A stretch of DNA of 36,669 nt from Trichoplax sp. H2 (lineage: Eukaryota > Placozoa > Uniplacotomia > Trichoplacea). The position numbers and the translations under genes were made by a program. Below are positions 1-8,935 of this stretch, one piece after another. The notes beneath the pieces are model-generated. The model had not been told where the DNA came from. It saw only the letters and a list, made by a program, of their open reading frames with translations, and ran no database searches. Where the stretch lies: contig NOWV01000362.1 in assembly GCA_003344405.1 (NCBI GenBank), forward strand, positions 1 to 36,669. The letters run 5' to 3'. How positions within the stretch are numbered: position 1 is the stretch's first letter; every line of letters begins with the position of its first letter.

Positions 1-613
1 TAGCCGAATACTACTTCTAAAGACTTCTTGAACGAACTAACAGAATAATCTAAAGTTGTATGCTTTTATACTTTCCATAGCATTCGCAGCTACAATCCGC
101 ATGGCAACCTTTTACCTTATTTTACACATAGTTAACTTATTCTTAGTAAGACTATTCTACTGCGGATCATCATTAATCCAATATGGATACGACTACGGTA
201 CTTACGTAGACATTATTCACACCAGCCAAAGTACAATGAATTAACCATATCCTAATATATATGATTTACAGTTCTATTTTTACCTATAGCCTTATTAGTA
301 ACTCAATAGCTTACTGTATATAGTCATCTGTACTCTAACATAGAGTCTCTACCACTACAGTCAATAGTTACAGCTACCAAATATCTCTTAGGATAAATAT
401 CTACCGTACATTATACTACACATGGCTAACAGTCCACAATCTCAATACTAAGTTACATTACAATATCGCATAATGAAAAGTTACTATGTAAGTAGTTACA
501 TGAAATAGGAAAATTTTTTAACATAATATCATGTTAATTTAAGGTCCCATAGAATGAAAAAGAATACCATTATGCGTACATAGGTGGTTCACTTTATCAC
601 ATACCGAAATACT
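1..613. other. Intergenic sequence downstream of receptor A
   Basis: No convincing gene. A plus-strand open stretch at about 56-244 starts at TTG, has no recognisable domain and is probably chance. The first 450 bases have a plus-strand composition (many C/T/A runs, CTAC-type words) resembling the insertion-like segment near 14391, so this could be old mobile-element sequence. That is an impression, not an alignment. Confidence 0.4.
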
Positions 614-1155
614 TTAATTTTCATATCCGGAATGCATTAAGACTGTAGTTTCATCGTCATTATCATCATTAGTATCACTTAAATTGCTGATACTGGTATG
701 CAGATAGCTTGGACACAAGCCATGATAGCAATTGTATATAGTATCATGTAATTCTTGCTTAAAGTTTTCTTGATCATCATCATTCCACTTTTCATCCCAT
801 GTAAGACATTCCATTTGATCAAGATTATCAGGATAATTTCGAGGGTCATTAATTAAAATAGGTAAAATAGGAATACCACCTGTACTAATGCAATCGTCGA
901 TAATACTTTTCACGCAAGGTATAAAATGTTGACATTTCATTTCATTTCCTTCTTCGACTTGATCTTCATGCAGTAAAACTACCATTCGAAAATGTCGAAT
1001 AAATTTTAAATAAATAGTAGGATGAATATCATAAGGAGCATTGTTGAACATCGTCATGATTTGGCCATCGAAATAGCGCTTTAGCTGCGATACTATCGTT
1101 GTTGTAAGATCAACAGCAGGTTGAGTATAACAATGTCTTATAATTAAAATTTTCT
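614..1155 (-). CDS. Receptor A exon 6: TIR-like domain and tail
   Basis: Acceptor TTGTAG precedes AG-AAA-ATT-TTA, so the exon enters in phase 1 and reads (E)KILIIRH to a TAA at 614-616, about 180 residues. The opening KILIIRH strand resembles the first strand of TIR/SEFIR domains, though the usual [FY]DAF[VI]SY box 1 is missing. The segment FIRHFRMVVLLHEDQV matches the buried middle strand where TIR proteins have the 'IxVLS' strand. GGIPILPILIND matches the next strand. CLTWDEKW then NFKQEL sits where box 3 (LEW...FW..L) lies. The tail is acidic (DTNDDNDDE) and ends ETTVLM-HSGYEN, an acidic-dileucine-like signal. SEFIR is the main alternative. Confidence 0.7.
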
Positions 1156-4100
1156 CTACAATTTAAAAAAAGAGTGAAAATGAATGAATCAAGGGAAAGT
1201 TGGATCGATATTAATTTCCTAGAATTAACATATATCACTTTACAATTATGAAATATTTTATCTAACTATTTGTGAAATACGTCAATGGAATGAGATAGTA
1301 TAAATTCTTAATATAAGAATATCGATCTATTGCTTCTGTTTCAGATCAATGTTTTCTGCAGCATTAGCGGTATCTGTTACGGTTTACTAGATGATCTTTA
1401 TTATAGTTTGAAACTGTTTTATTAACTTTCATAATCTTGAGATTATTTCCAAAATTAGAAATCAGAATTGACAAATCACACAACAATATAACAAACTTAC
1501 CTTTATCGGTTTTAATTTTTGTTGCCATCATTACTTTCGTAAAATAGGAGAGCTTAGTGCGCCGATCAGGTATAAAGACAACAATCAGGACAACAATCGA
1601 AACTAAACCCGTTGAGCTTCCAAAGGTGATAATTAAAATGATCTTTATCGTACCTGAATAACAGACAAGAAGGAGTAATTGGTATCTATATTAAAAGAGA
1701 GGCATGAATGAGGCAATAATGATTTAACGTAGGATCCATGTCGGGCTATCAATCGTCTGCCCATACTATTACAACGATTGATTTAGTCAAGCGAAAGTCC
1801 TATATAATCGATTTAAAATAACGCTTTCTAGCTACTTGAAAATTTCAATTCTATTTCATGATAACACTAATCTATCGCTAAATATATAAGATTAGCGCTC
1901 TCTAGCCAAAACGAACGACAGTTAACTATGGATTTAAGATTTTACTCGAATAGATCGATCAAGTTACTTTTACGGGTAATCAAAATCATGGTGGATCGGT
2001 GGCTAAAATATTGAACTTCCTCTCAATAAATTGTTCATTGGCAATTATGATTAAATAGTTCAACGGATGAGATGAACTTACTGTAGCTCGGGATTTAACT
2101 TAAGCTGTTCCATCGCTTGGACAGTATTTTATACTGCACAATATTTGTTCGAGAGCATGCCTTAATACGACATATTGCTATATGCAATATTAGTTCTAGC
2201 CTGTGATATCTTCAATGTCTTTAAATTACTATTGTAGTTAACTTTAAATTCGACATTACCTGAACGAATTATGTTATAAACTCATTACTACTGGAGTTCA
2301 AATAGATAAAGAGACTGTAATCTAAAATTTGATTGACTGTTCTTGGTTGGCTGGTAAAAAGTAATGAATCTAATTAACGCCTGAAATTAGCATTTCCTCA
2401 CAGTAATGGATTATAAGGATTATCAATAAAGTCAAAACAACGACCGCCATGACTGGCAATAGATGATAAACAATTTCATTAAAGCATGAATGCGATAGTC
2501 GTAGGAACTGAAGTTATTCTTAGCATCAAAGTGAATTCGGTGAATAACAATCATAGTGATCATGTTCATGTTCTTACTTGATGATTTAACAGTCCAGCTT
2601 TGATGGCCCGGCACAGTTTTACATGGATTAACTGATTGACATGAAATATTTCCAAGATCTTCACCCTCCGTTCGATAGATTGTCAAAGTGCTAACTGTGG
2701 TAGTATCATTAATGACCTTTGTCCTTTGAAATCGGAAAGGATAAGGAAGACATTGAGTTTGATTACATTTCGTCCATTGGATTTGAGGCCTTGGATTTCC
2801 TCTAGCGAAGCAAGAAAATGTAACAGAAGAATCCTTCTCTTTATCCTTTCGAGCGCTAAGAATTATACCGCTGTTAATACATTCTAGAATAGAAAAGAAG
2901 TATTCCCATCGAATTAATACTTGTGCAAGGATAGTCTTACAGTTTAATCAAGTTAGAGCATAGTAAAGTAGCTTAATAGCACCAATCGGTGCAGAAGAGC
3001 CAATGATACTGGAGAATAACACAATTATTTGCGATTAGAAGCTGGATTTGTATAGAACTTAGCTATCACCATCAAGTAGTGACTGATAAAGACAAAAATC
3101 ATCTTGACTAATGGTCATCCAATCTTATTGAACATGTGCATATTCAAAATTGGTTAGGTGAAATTGGGAAATGAAAAGCCCAACATCAAAGTGATCAAGA
3201 ATCGATTATCATTAAAGTAGATTAAGACGATGATCACAGAAGGCACAAATAAATGATTTCGATACTGTTTTTATCCTCATCAAGTAGTAGCTGAAGTATT
3301 GGCTGATAAAGACACAAAATCATCATAAGTTAGGATCATCCATTTCTATTGAGCACGTATTTAAGATTGGAAGGGTGAAATGGAAAATAAAAGCTCAAAA
3401 AATCAAAACGCTTACGAATCGATTGCAACACAAGCAGACTAGCACTATGACTGCAAAAGGCAAAGGAAATATTTTCAATACTATTTTTATCCCCATTTTG
3501 ACTGAGCTATCAAAATTAGAAGCAAATCTTACCTTGTGCTTGCAAATTGATAGATGCTTTCATTCCTTGAATACACTGACAATGCACGCCATAGTATTCA
3601 AATTGGTATTCTCCAAGATCATCCACGGTCACATTTTGAATTCTCAAAGTGATATTGCGCTGACAGCAACCTAGATACGGCTTTGAACTAGAATTAGAGC
3701 ACGGCCAACTTGAATTAGGGCATGCAAAATTTGAACTAATCTTGGTATTGGTTCCATCGTTGATGATGATATTTTTTCTTTTAAAATAAAAGCTTGCTTG
3801 GTAGGTGCAGTCCACTCCACATTGACATCCTTGGTATTGCATGGTAAACGTTATATCGTAAGGTAAACCGAAATATGCCAATTGATGAGGTTGAGCCGGT
3901 AATAATAGTTTGCAGACATTATCTTTATTATAAAAAAAGCAAAAGTTGATCTTAGCCAAGCCATGATTCGACTAATCCTTGGTGCTACTTGATAATAAGT
4001 CATGCCAAATGTAGGTTAATTTTTAGACAGTAATCTCAATAAGATGAAATAATTGAAACTATTCTATCCGATTTCTATCTTTATTTATGTTAAATTTAAG

Positions 4101-4849
4101 ATAAGTCTATGTACTATCGTGGAATTATGAAAGATATTTTCCCTAAATGTAATAAACTGTAAATAATATCTATCCCGAAATTAACTAGAACCCAATGCAA
4201 TTATTTTGCGTGATTGGAAGTCTAAATTAAACACTTGGTTCTATTTGATGATGAATCATTTTAAATGTAAGCTAGTCTTTATATATTGATCTCAAAAAGA
4301 TGAAATAATTAAAGCTCTTCTATCTGATTTCTATCTGTACTTATGCTTTAAAACTAAAACTAGTCTATATACCATCATAGAAATATTATCAAAGAAATTT
4401 TCGTTAAATGCAGAAACAGAAAATAATGGCGATCCTGAATATTAACTCTAACCCAATCCAATCATGTTACATGATCGAAAGTGCAAATTTAAATACATCA
4501 TCTAGTTCAAATTAACTTGTTAGAGAAATATTTTTCTATTATAAAAGATAGAGTAATTTTCTGATGTAATTTTTGAAACTAAGAGACAGCCTTCACTGAA
4601 TGAAATGATTCAATTTATTTCTAACAAATGAATAAAATTCCCATCAATCGTAGTCAATATAAGCATTCTTACCTGAAATTTGACTGGTTGCTGTAGTTAG
4701 GCGTCGATTTCACAAATATAAAAAATAATCAAAATCGTTCATTTATTCACATGATTAAATTTAGAAATAAAAACTCTACTGGAGTTATCGCTGGTAGCTA
4801 TTCCAATAGGAGCGATACGAAAAAATAGAGAGAAAAATAATTCGTCCAT
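614..4849 (-). CDS. Receptor A: Ig-TIR-like receptor, multi-exon gene
   Basis: Likely type I membrane receptor of the IL-1R/Ig-TIR class, two Ig-like domains outside and a TIR-like domain inside. Proposed exons in transcription order: signal 4849-4780, micro-exon 4690-4673 (weak), Ig1 3922-3533, Ig2 2883-2578, membrane 1653-1501, TIR 1155-614. All junctions are phase 1 and the four large exons stay open, giving about 490 residues. In this family TIR domains recruit TIR adaptors such as MyD88; that role is inference here. Its Ig1 shares a PHQxAYxGxPYDxTF signature with receptor B rather than with C/D/E, so A and B form a subgroup. The Ig1, Ig2, membrane and TIR exons are well supported. The first two exons rest on position, phase and a hydrophobic N-terminus only. 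Confidence 0.75.
1501..1653 (-). CDS. Receptor A exon 5: transmembrane segment
   Basis: The 153-base exon has acceptor TTATTCAG and donor G|GTAAGT, phase 1 at both ends. Residues 3-28 are a long hydrophobic run (IKIILIITFGSSTGLVSIVV and onward), then a basic stop-transfer segment PDRRTK. The length equals the membrane exons of C and D (51 codons), supporting homology despite low sequence similarity. Confidence 0.75.
1654..2577 (-). other. Receptor A intron between Ig2 and membrane exons
   Basis: About 0.9 kb, phase 1, donor A|GTAAGA. No further exon was recognised. An open reading frame continues past the Ig2 donor for about 50 codons but has no Ig features, so I treat it as intronic. Confidence 0.55.
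2578..2883 (-). CDS. Receptor A exon 4: I-set-like Ig domain 2
   Basis: The 306-base exon (102 codons) follows acceptor TTCTATTCTAG and ends A|GTAAGA. It reads (E)CINSGIILS at the start, then FSCFARGNPRPQIQWTKC, which carries the B-strand Cys, the GNPRP turn and the core Trp of an I-set Ig fold. LGNISCQSVNPC supplies the F-strand Cys; the usual Tyr is Ile. Extra cysteines (KCNQTQC, NPC) suggest additional disulfides. Homologous exons lie at 5598-5918, 16384-16686, 23274-23585 and 29875-30180. Confidence 0.85.
3030..3440. repeat. Degenerate tandem repeat, two units of about 225 bp
   Basis: Two similar segments: one from about 3065 (ATCAAGTAGTGACTGATAAA) and one from about 3284 (ATCAAGTAGTAGCTG, then TGGCTGATAAA). 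Each continues with AATCATC, a GGTCATCC/GGATCATCC word, ATTGAGCA/ATTGAACA, GGTGAAAT and AATCGATT. They lie in the Ig1-Ig2 intron of receptor A. Confidence 0.65.
3533..3922 (-). CDS. Receptor A exon 3: atypical Ig-like domain 1
   Basis: The 390-base exon (130 codons) runs from AAG|AT-AAT-GTC-TGC to CAA-G|GTAAGA, phase 1 at both ends. It opens (D)NVCKLLLPAQPHQLAYFG, then PYDITFTM, a cysteine-rich insert CQCGVDC, FYFKRKNIII, a variable Ser/Asn-rich stretch, and NITLRIQNVTVDDLGEYQFE. DDLGEYQF is the DxGxYxC motif of Ig F-strands with Phe in place of Cys. HCQC shortly after may supply the replacement disulfide. Several N-x-S/T sites suggest glycosylation. The acceptor has a poor pyrimidine tract, but all paralogues use the same position. 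Confidence 0.8.
4016..4500. repeat. Degenerate tandem repeat, two units of about 245 bp
   Basis: The first unit starts near 4020 (AATCTCAATAAGATGAAATAATTGAAAC). The second starts near 4280 (GATCTCAAAAAGATGAAATAATTAAAGC). Both continue through TTCTATC-GATTTCTATCT and end near ATCCAATC/ACCCAATGCAA. They lie upstream of the Ig1 exon of receptor A. Confidence 0.7.
4673..4690 (-). CDS. Receptor A exon 2 (candidate micro-exon)
   Basis: An 18-base exon is proposed between CTAACTACAG and TTTCAG|GTAAGA. It is phase 1 at both ends and reads xTSQIS. It lies where B-E carry their small R-C-[KR] exon but lacks that signature. The intron just upstream in the same frame reads RRLTTAT, so the true acceptor may differ or the exon may be degraded. 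Confidence 0.35.
4780..4849 (-). CDS. Receptor A exon 1: signal peptide (candidate)
   Basis: An ATG opens MDELFFSLFFRIAPIGIATS, a plausible signal peptide, followed by donor A|GTAGAG in phase 1, the phase needed downstream. It has the layout of the first exons of C, D and E (short acidic or polar start, hydrophobic core, 23-34 codons). No sequence match beyond that. Confidence 0.5.
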
Positions 4850-5597
4850 TATGGCAATATTACAAAGAACTCAAGTAATTTTTGGTTATACCTATCTTAA
4901 TTAGCTATTTATTGAGTCATTCTACTCTAGAAATTCAATAGAAATCAGTAATAATAATATTGATATAAATCTCACTCGACTAGATACAGTTCTATACAAA
5001 AAATACTGGAAGCAATGCATTTGCTCAAGATTTCACTAATTCCATAACTAGCGATTTTAGCCCTCGTTATAAATTTGTGTATTCTATTTCTTTACTACCA
5101 TTTCACTTTGGTACAGCCTTTACTATACGAAGTTAAAATATAAGCTAATTGAAAATAATAGCTTAAAGTATTTATATATCCTTTAGATGACTATGATCTA
5201 TTTACTTCAATCCGTCTTTAGTCGTCTATTCTCTACTACTTAGAAAATTTGAAATGGACTGCATGCTTTACAAGTCGAAATTCAATCACGAACACTTTGT
5301 TTTTGGAATACTTTGTTCGTAATGTGACCAAAAGAATGGCAATGATGATATTAAACATTTTTTACATAGAAAATATTTGTAGTAAATCTTCGCTCTTTTA
5401 GTCCAGTACAATTTTTGAGTATGATGAAGAGATGCAAAGGTAATAATAAGATCAGTTATCTAGATCGGAATTGTAACCTTTATTTACACTAACTATCAGC
5501 CAAATAACTTGTTGTATAAGATTAATTTCTATTTTGATCATTGAGAATTCCGTGATTAGATTTAGATGAGAGCAAGATCTCATAAAATCAGCCTTAC
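4850..5597. other. Spacer between receptor B Ig2 and receptor A exon 1
   Basis: A membrane and TIR exon for receptor B would be expected here on the minus strand; neither is recognisable. A weak hydrophobic ATG frame near 5370-5330 (MFNIIIAILLVTL then basic residues) has no matching acceptor and a stop just upstream, so I do not call it. Direct read-through of the Ig2 donor stays open only to about 5452. Confidence 0.5.
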
Positions 5598-5918
5598 CTA
5601 ATGTAGATACTGATGGTCGTTGAACATTCCAAATTTTACGACTTAATAAACTTTGACATAAATTGACAGATCGGCAGGAGATATTTCCAATTTGGTTCGG
5701 ATTATTTCGATCGATTTTCAGAGTAGCGACTACGGTGGTTTCATTAATTATCTGGATATTTTGACTTGGGAATAGATGAGAACGACATTGACCATGATGA
5801 CATTTTGCCCATTGGACTGACGGCCTAGGAATTCCTTTTGCGGTACACTTGATGGTAGTAGATAAATCAGTATCATTACCCATTCGATCTGATTGCACAA
5901 TACCTAAATTAATGCATT
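5598..5918 (-). CDS. Receptor B exon 4: I-set-like Ig domain 2
   Basis: The 321-base exon (107 codons) has acceptor TTTCTAATAG and donor TTA-G|GTAAGG, phase 1. It reads (E)CINLGIVQSD, then IKCTAKGIPRPSVQWAKC (B-strand Cys, PRP turn, core Trp) and IGNISCRSVNLC (F-strand Cys). Paired extra cysteines (KCHHGQC) match the same spot in receptor A (KCNQTQC), which argues for an A/B-specific disulfide loop. The exon is intact despite the missing 3' part of the gene. Confidence 0.85.
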
Positions 5919-6054
5919 CTATTAGAAAAGAGAAGCATTTGCTCTTCAGTTTGTTCATTTATATGCATGCAATATCTTGAATAGTAGTGATGTAATCAAA
6001 ACGGTATCTAGTGAAAGATCAGACGAAAGAAATATGAAAAAATGATATATCAGA

Positions 6055-6605
6055 ACCAATTGAAATGTACTTAAATTGTACCCTTTAATTCTAATTAATA
6101 AACACTCTCATCTTAGTAATCTCTAACTACTATATACTTATGTCATAAATTACAAATTGCACTCATAGATTTCTATTTTAAAATCGGAAAACTATTTTAA
6201 GCCAGCTAAGTTGATGAGATATATGCTAGTTACAATTGAAATACAGTTAAATTGGCTTCTTAAATTGCGACTAATAAATACTGTCATTTTAGTAATCTCT
6301 AATTACTATCTATTGGAGTAATAATAAATACTACGCTCACAGATCTCTATTTTTAAATCTGAAACTATTCTAAGCCTACTTAGTCGACGAAATACATGCT
6401 GGCTACTTCCTTTCTGAATTCAATTGAAATGGAATTAAAATTGTGCTCTTAGATTGTAATTGATAAATGCCCCTATTTTAGCATTTTCGAACTACTGTAT
6501 ACTTGTGCCATTAATTAAAAATTTCATTTATAGATTTCTATTTTTATATCCGAAACTATCTTAAGCCTGCTCACTGGATAAGATTCATGCTAGTTACGTC
6601 CTTCC
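6055..6605. repeat. Degenerate tandem repeat, three units of about 180 bp
   Basis: Units begin CAATTGAAATGTACTTAAAT (6057), CAATTGAAATACAGTTAAAT (6233) and CAATTGAAATGGAATTAAA (6421). Each continues through AGTAATCTCTAA-type words, CATAGATTTCTATTTT, GAAACTAT and AAGCC. They lie in the Ig1-Ig2 intron of receptor B. Confidence 0.75.
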
Positions 6606-7315
6606 TGAAATCTACGATTATCTATGATTATTACAAACTTTTACAGCTGATTAAAAACACTTGTATATGTCTTCATTCTGAAAGCCTAAACGGGCTGTCA
6701 ACAAAAAATAGACAAGAAGCACACTAGCATACGTCTACTTTTATAGGTAACACTACAACATATTTTGTAAACAGTAGTAAGTAAATACCTAGTATCTACT
6801 TTTAACACAACTGTCATAAATTGTTATAAAAAATCGGCTAAAGTATCTGATTTCGAATCTCTGCAATTCTTGTCAACTTTAAAGTTGGCAAGAATACATC
6901 GCTAGTCTAGTACCTCCACTTTTTATAGGCAAGAAAATTCAGCAGCTGCATTAGCAATTATGCTTATAGACTTCTACCCTAACCGATAAATCAATTATCA
7001 ACTTGTTTCGTGGATGAGAATGTGCTAAACTACTTTAATCCTGGCCATCAAACTTAAAATTTTCTCCAACTTGCAGAAAATGTTAGGCAAGTAATCAAAC
7101 TTGCGACTTGTAGCCTATCTTTTTTAACACTGTACTATGAAATTTGCCTTTCTAAAGAAAAGGTCAGACTAAAATGGGCATGATCTACAGTAATCAATAG
7201 ACTGATATAGTTAAAACTATTTCGGTTTAAACAGATTGCACGGTAAGACATTACCCAAACATACACGGTTGCAAAATACTGTATTTTTAATCATCGCCAT
7301 ACAAAATAGTTATAC

Positions 7316-7675
7316 CTTTAGCTTGTAAATTGACAATCGCTTGCTTATACCATGAGCATCCACACGAATGACCAGCAAATCGGAAATCATATTTCCCTAC
7401 AGTCTGCTTTGACATCTTTCTAATCCTTAACGTAATATTATACAGGCAGCATCGCGAATATGCTGTTGAGCAGGACAAACCACGACTAACGATTGTGTTA
7501 TTCTGACTATCGGCTACTTTATTATTTCGTAGGAAGCAAAATAACGCTGGTACCATGCACAGATCATCGCAACTAAATCCACTAAATTTCATGGTAAACG
7601 TAAGATCATAGGGAAAACCATAATAAGCGGATTGATGTGGTTGGTAAGGTTGCAGTTGACAATATTCGCCATTAT
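7316..7675 (-). CDS. Receptor B exon 3: atypical Ig-like domain 1
   Basis: The 360-base exon (120 codons) follows the best acceptor in the family, TTTCTTGCAG, and ends AAA-G|GTATAA, phase 1. It reads (D)NGEYCQLQPYQPHQSAYYG, PYDLTFTMKFSGFSC, FCFLRNNKVADSQNN, then NITLRIRKMSKQTVGKYDF and HSCGC. The Ig F-strand motif is TVGKYDF, again with Phe at the usual Cys position and CxC a few residues later. The open frame extends upstream of the acceptor by about 34 codons and includes a hydrophobic stretch, but the splice site and paralogy favour the shorter exon. Confidence 0.8.
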
Positions 7676-7891
7676 CTGCAAGAAATGATTCATTTAAGAT
7701 ATGTAAAAGAGCGATGAAAATAGAATAGAAATGACCTAAAGATTGTAAAGATATCATATAGAATGACAAGGCTATCATATAGTAGCTATGTTGTATAAGC
7801 TAAATTAATATTGAATTACAGCCAGTGTTGCTATTTCTACTTCAAGATTTGATACCATCAAAGTCTACGATACTTGAAAATTTAAATATAC

Positions 7892-7951
7892 CTGATGGTG
7901 ATCCATTTAAGGATCTCGTCGATTGTATGGCCGTTGGCAATCTACAGCGGG
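7892..7951 (-). CDS. Receptor B exon 2: small R-C-R-L-P exon
   Basis: This 60-base exon, acceptor CTTAG, donor CA-G|GTATAT, phase 1, reads xRCRLPTAIQSTRSLNGSPS. The R-C-[KR] start matches exon 2 of C (18477-18506), D (24864-24896) and E (31442-31474), but it is nearly twice as long. Function unknown; the invariant Cys could bridge to Ig1. Confidence 0.75.
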
Positions 7952-8049
7952 CTAAGTAGTTCGAAGATAGAATGTTAGTCAGTAGAGATTATAAGATAGA
8001 ACTTGGTATCCATTCGATATGATGAAGTAAGAAAGAAAGTTACGCTTGC

Positions 8050-8187
8050 CTGGCAAGTCATTGAATTCCGTTTTGGGAATATGAGCTAGAGCTGTAGATA
8101 CTTGTCCATTTTGAATTAATATTACTAATATTTGACTAAGTAAATCAACAAATAAAGTAGAAAAAATAACCAAAAAGTCTTATACAT
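8050..8187 (-). pseudogene. Receptor B exon 1: signal-peptide exon with frame problem
   Basis: An ATG at 8187 opens MYKTFWLFFLLYLLIYLVKY and then a TAG. A second frame is open from about 8173 and reads ILVILIQNGQVSTALA to NDLP before CCAG|GCAAGC at 8050. Joined to exon 2 in phase 1 it gives NDLP-A-RCRLP, matching D (ALP-P-RCKLP). The two frames together look like one signal-peptide exon split by a single-base frameshift. The donor is GC rather than GT, consistent with a GC-AG intron. Confidence 0.5.
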
Positions 8188-8674
8188 TCGAGCATAGCAT
8201 AACTACAACTATGTTATCAAAGAAGGTATGGAATAGAAGAAAGTCCAGAAAGAATACTAGGATATCGCATGTCTGACAGAGCTTAATTACATCTTGCTAA
8301 ATAAATAAGAAAGAGGGACTCAGAAGACATCAAAGAAAAATCGTAATGACATTGCATACTCGTAGAGGATACGACATGGCTGTTGCTAATTAATTAAATA
8401 AAGCAAGTGAAATCGCGAAGGGCTATGAAAAAATTCAAGGAAGCCTGTAAAATTGCTATAAAGTAAATAGCACGAGACCAATTGCGATCTAGTTATTACT
8501 GCGTTGAAGTAGACGAGTAAGCATAGGAAATGGGATGAAGTTAAACAAAATTTAAAAGGATTCTAAATCATAATGCAGCATAATTGTGGCAAAATAAATG
8601 AATAAAACCTTAAACTTTCAGTTAGCCAATATCATAGATAAAGAAATTAATCAATACAATTGAAAATGATTATT

Positions 8675-8935
8675 TTACATAATAAAGTTTAGCTCTGACG
8701 GCTGTTTTAAGAAACTAATCACCATAAGAAATAGAAAGTTATCAGGACATATTACAGTTTGATATCTCATCCATGATAAAATTTAATCAGGTTAGCTATT
8801 TGAATAAACGAATAATCATACGAAATAAGATACAATTAAGCTAAATTATAAATGTTATCCTGTACTTATGCAAGGTAAAGCTTAGTTATGACGGCCATTC
8901 AAATAGACAAATAGCCATGAAGTATAAAAAAATCA
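8675..8935. repeat. Degenerate tandem repeat, period about 195 bp
   Basis: ATAAAGTTTAGCTCTGACGG near 8681 and GGTAAAGCTTAGTTATGACGG near 8873 begin similar stretches. They continue with AAACTAATCACCATAAG versus AGACAAATAGCCATGAAG. Two units are visible, just upstream of receptor B. Confidence 0.55.

Larger units (their letters stand above)
5598..8187 (-). pseudogene. Receptor B: Ig-receptor gene lacking membrane and TIR exons
   Basis: Exons in order: damaged signal exon ending at 8050, small exon 7951-7892, Ig1 7675-7316, Ig2 5918-5598. The internal exons are open, phase 1 and clearly homologous to receptor A. No membrane or TIR exon lies before receptor A's first exon. The first exon has an ATG at 8187 whose frame stops at about 8127. 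The frame that reaches the donor has no ATG. So B may be a pseudogene, a secreted decoy through read-through past Ig2 (about 45 more residues), or the 5' part of a four-Ig gene splicing into receptor A's Ig1, since phases match. The sequence alone does not decide. Confidence 0.55.

Noticed and set aside
56-244. Plus-strand 62-codon open stretch
   Set aside because: Starts at TTG, no domain, low-complexity AT-rich composition and no splice context.
3375-3674. Plus-strand 99-codon open stretch
   Set aside because: Its 3' part overlaps the receptor A Ig1 exon on the opposite strand and its 5' part is intronic tandem repeat, so it is a shadow.
5330-5375. Short hydrophobic frame MFNIIIAILLVTL as receptor B membrane exon
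   Set aside because: No acceptor in phase, a stop immediately upstream and no similarity to the other membrane exons.
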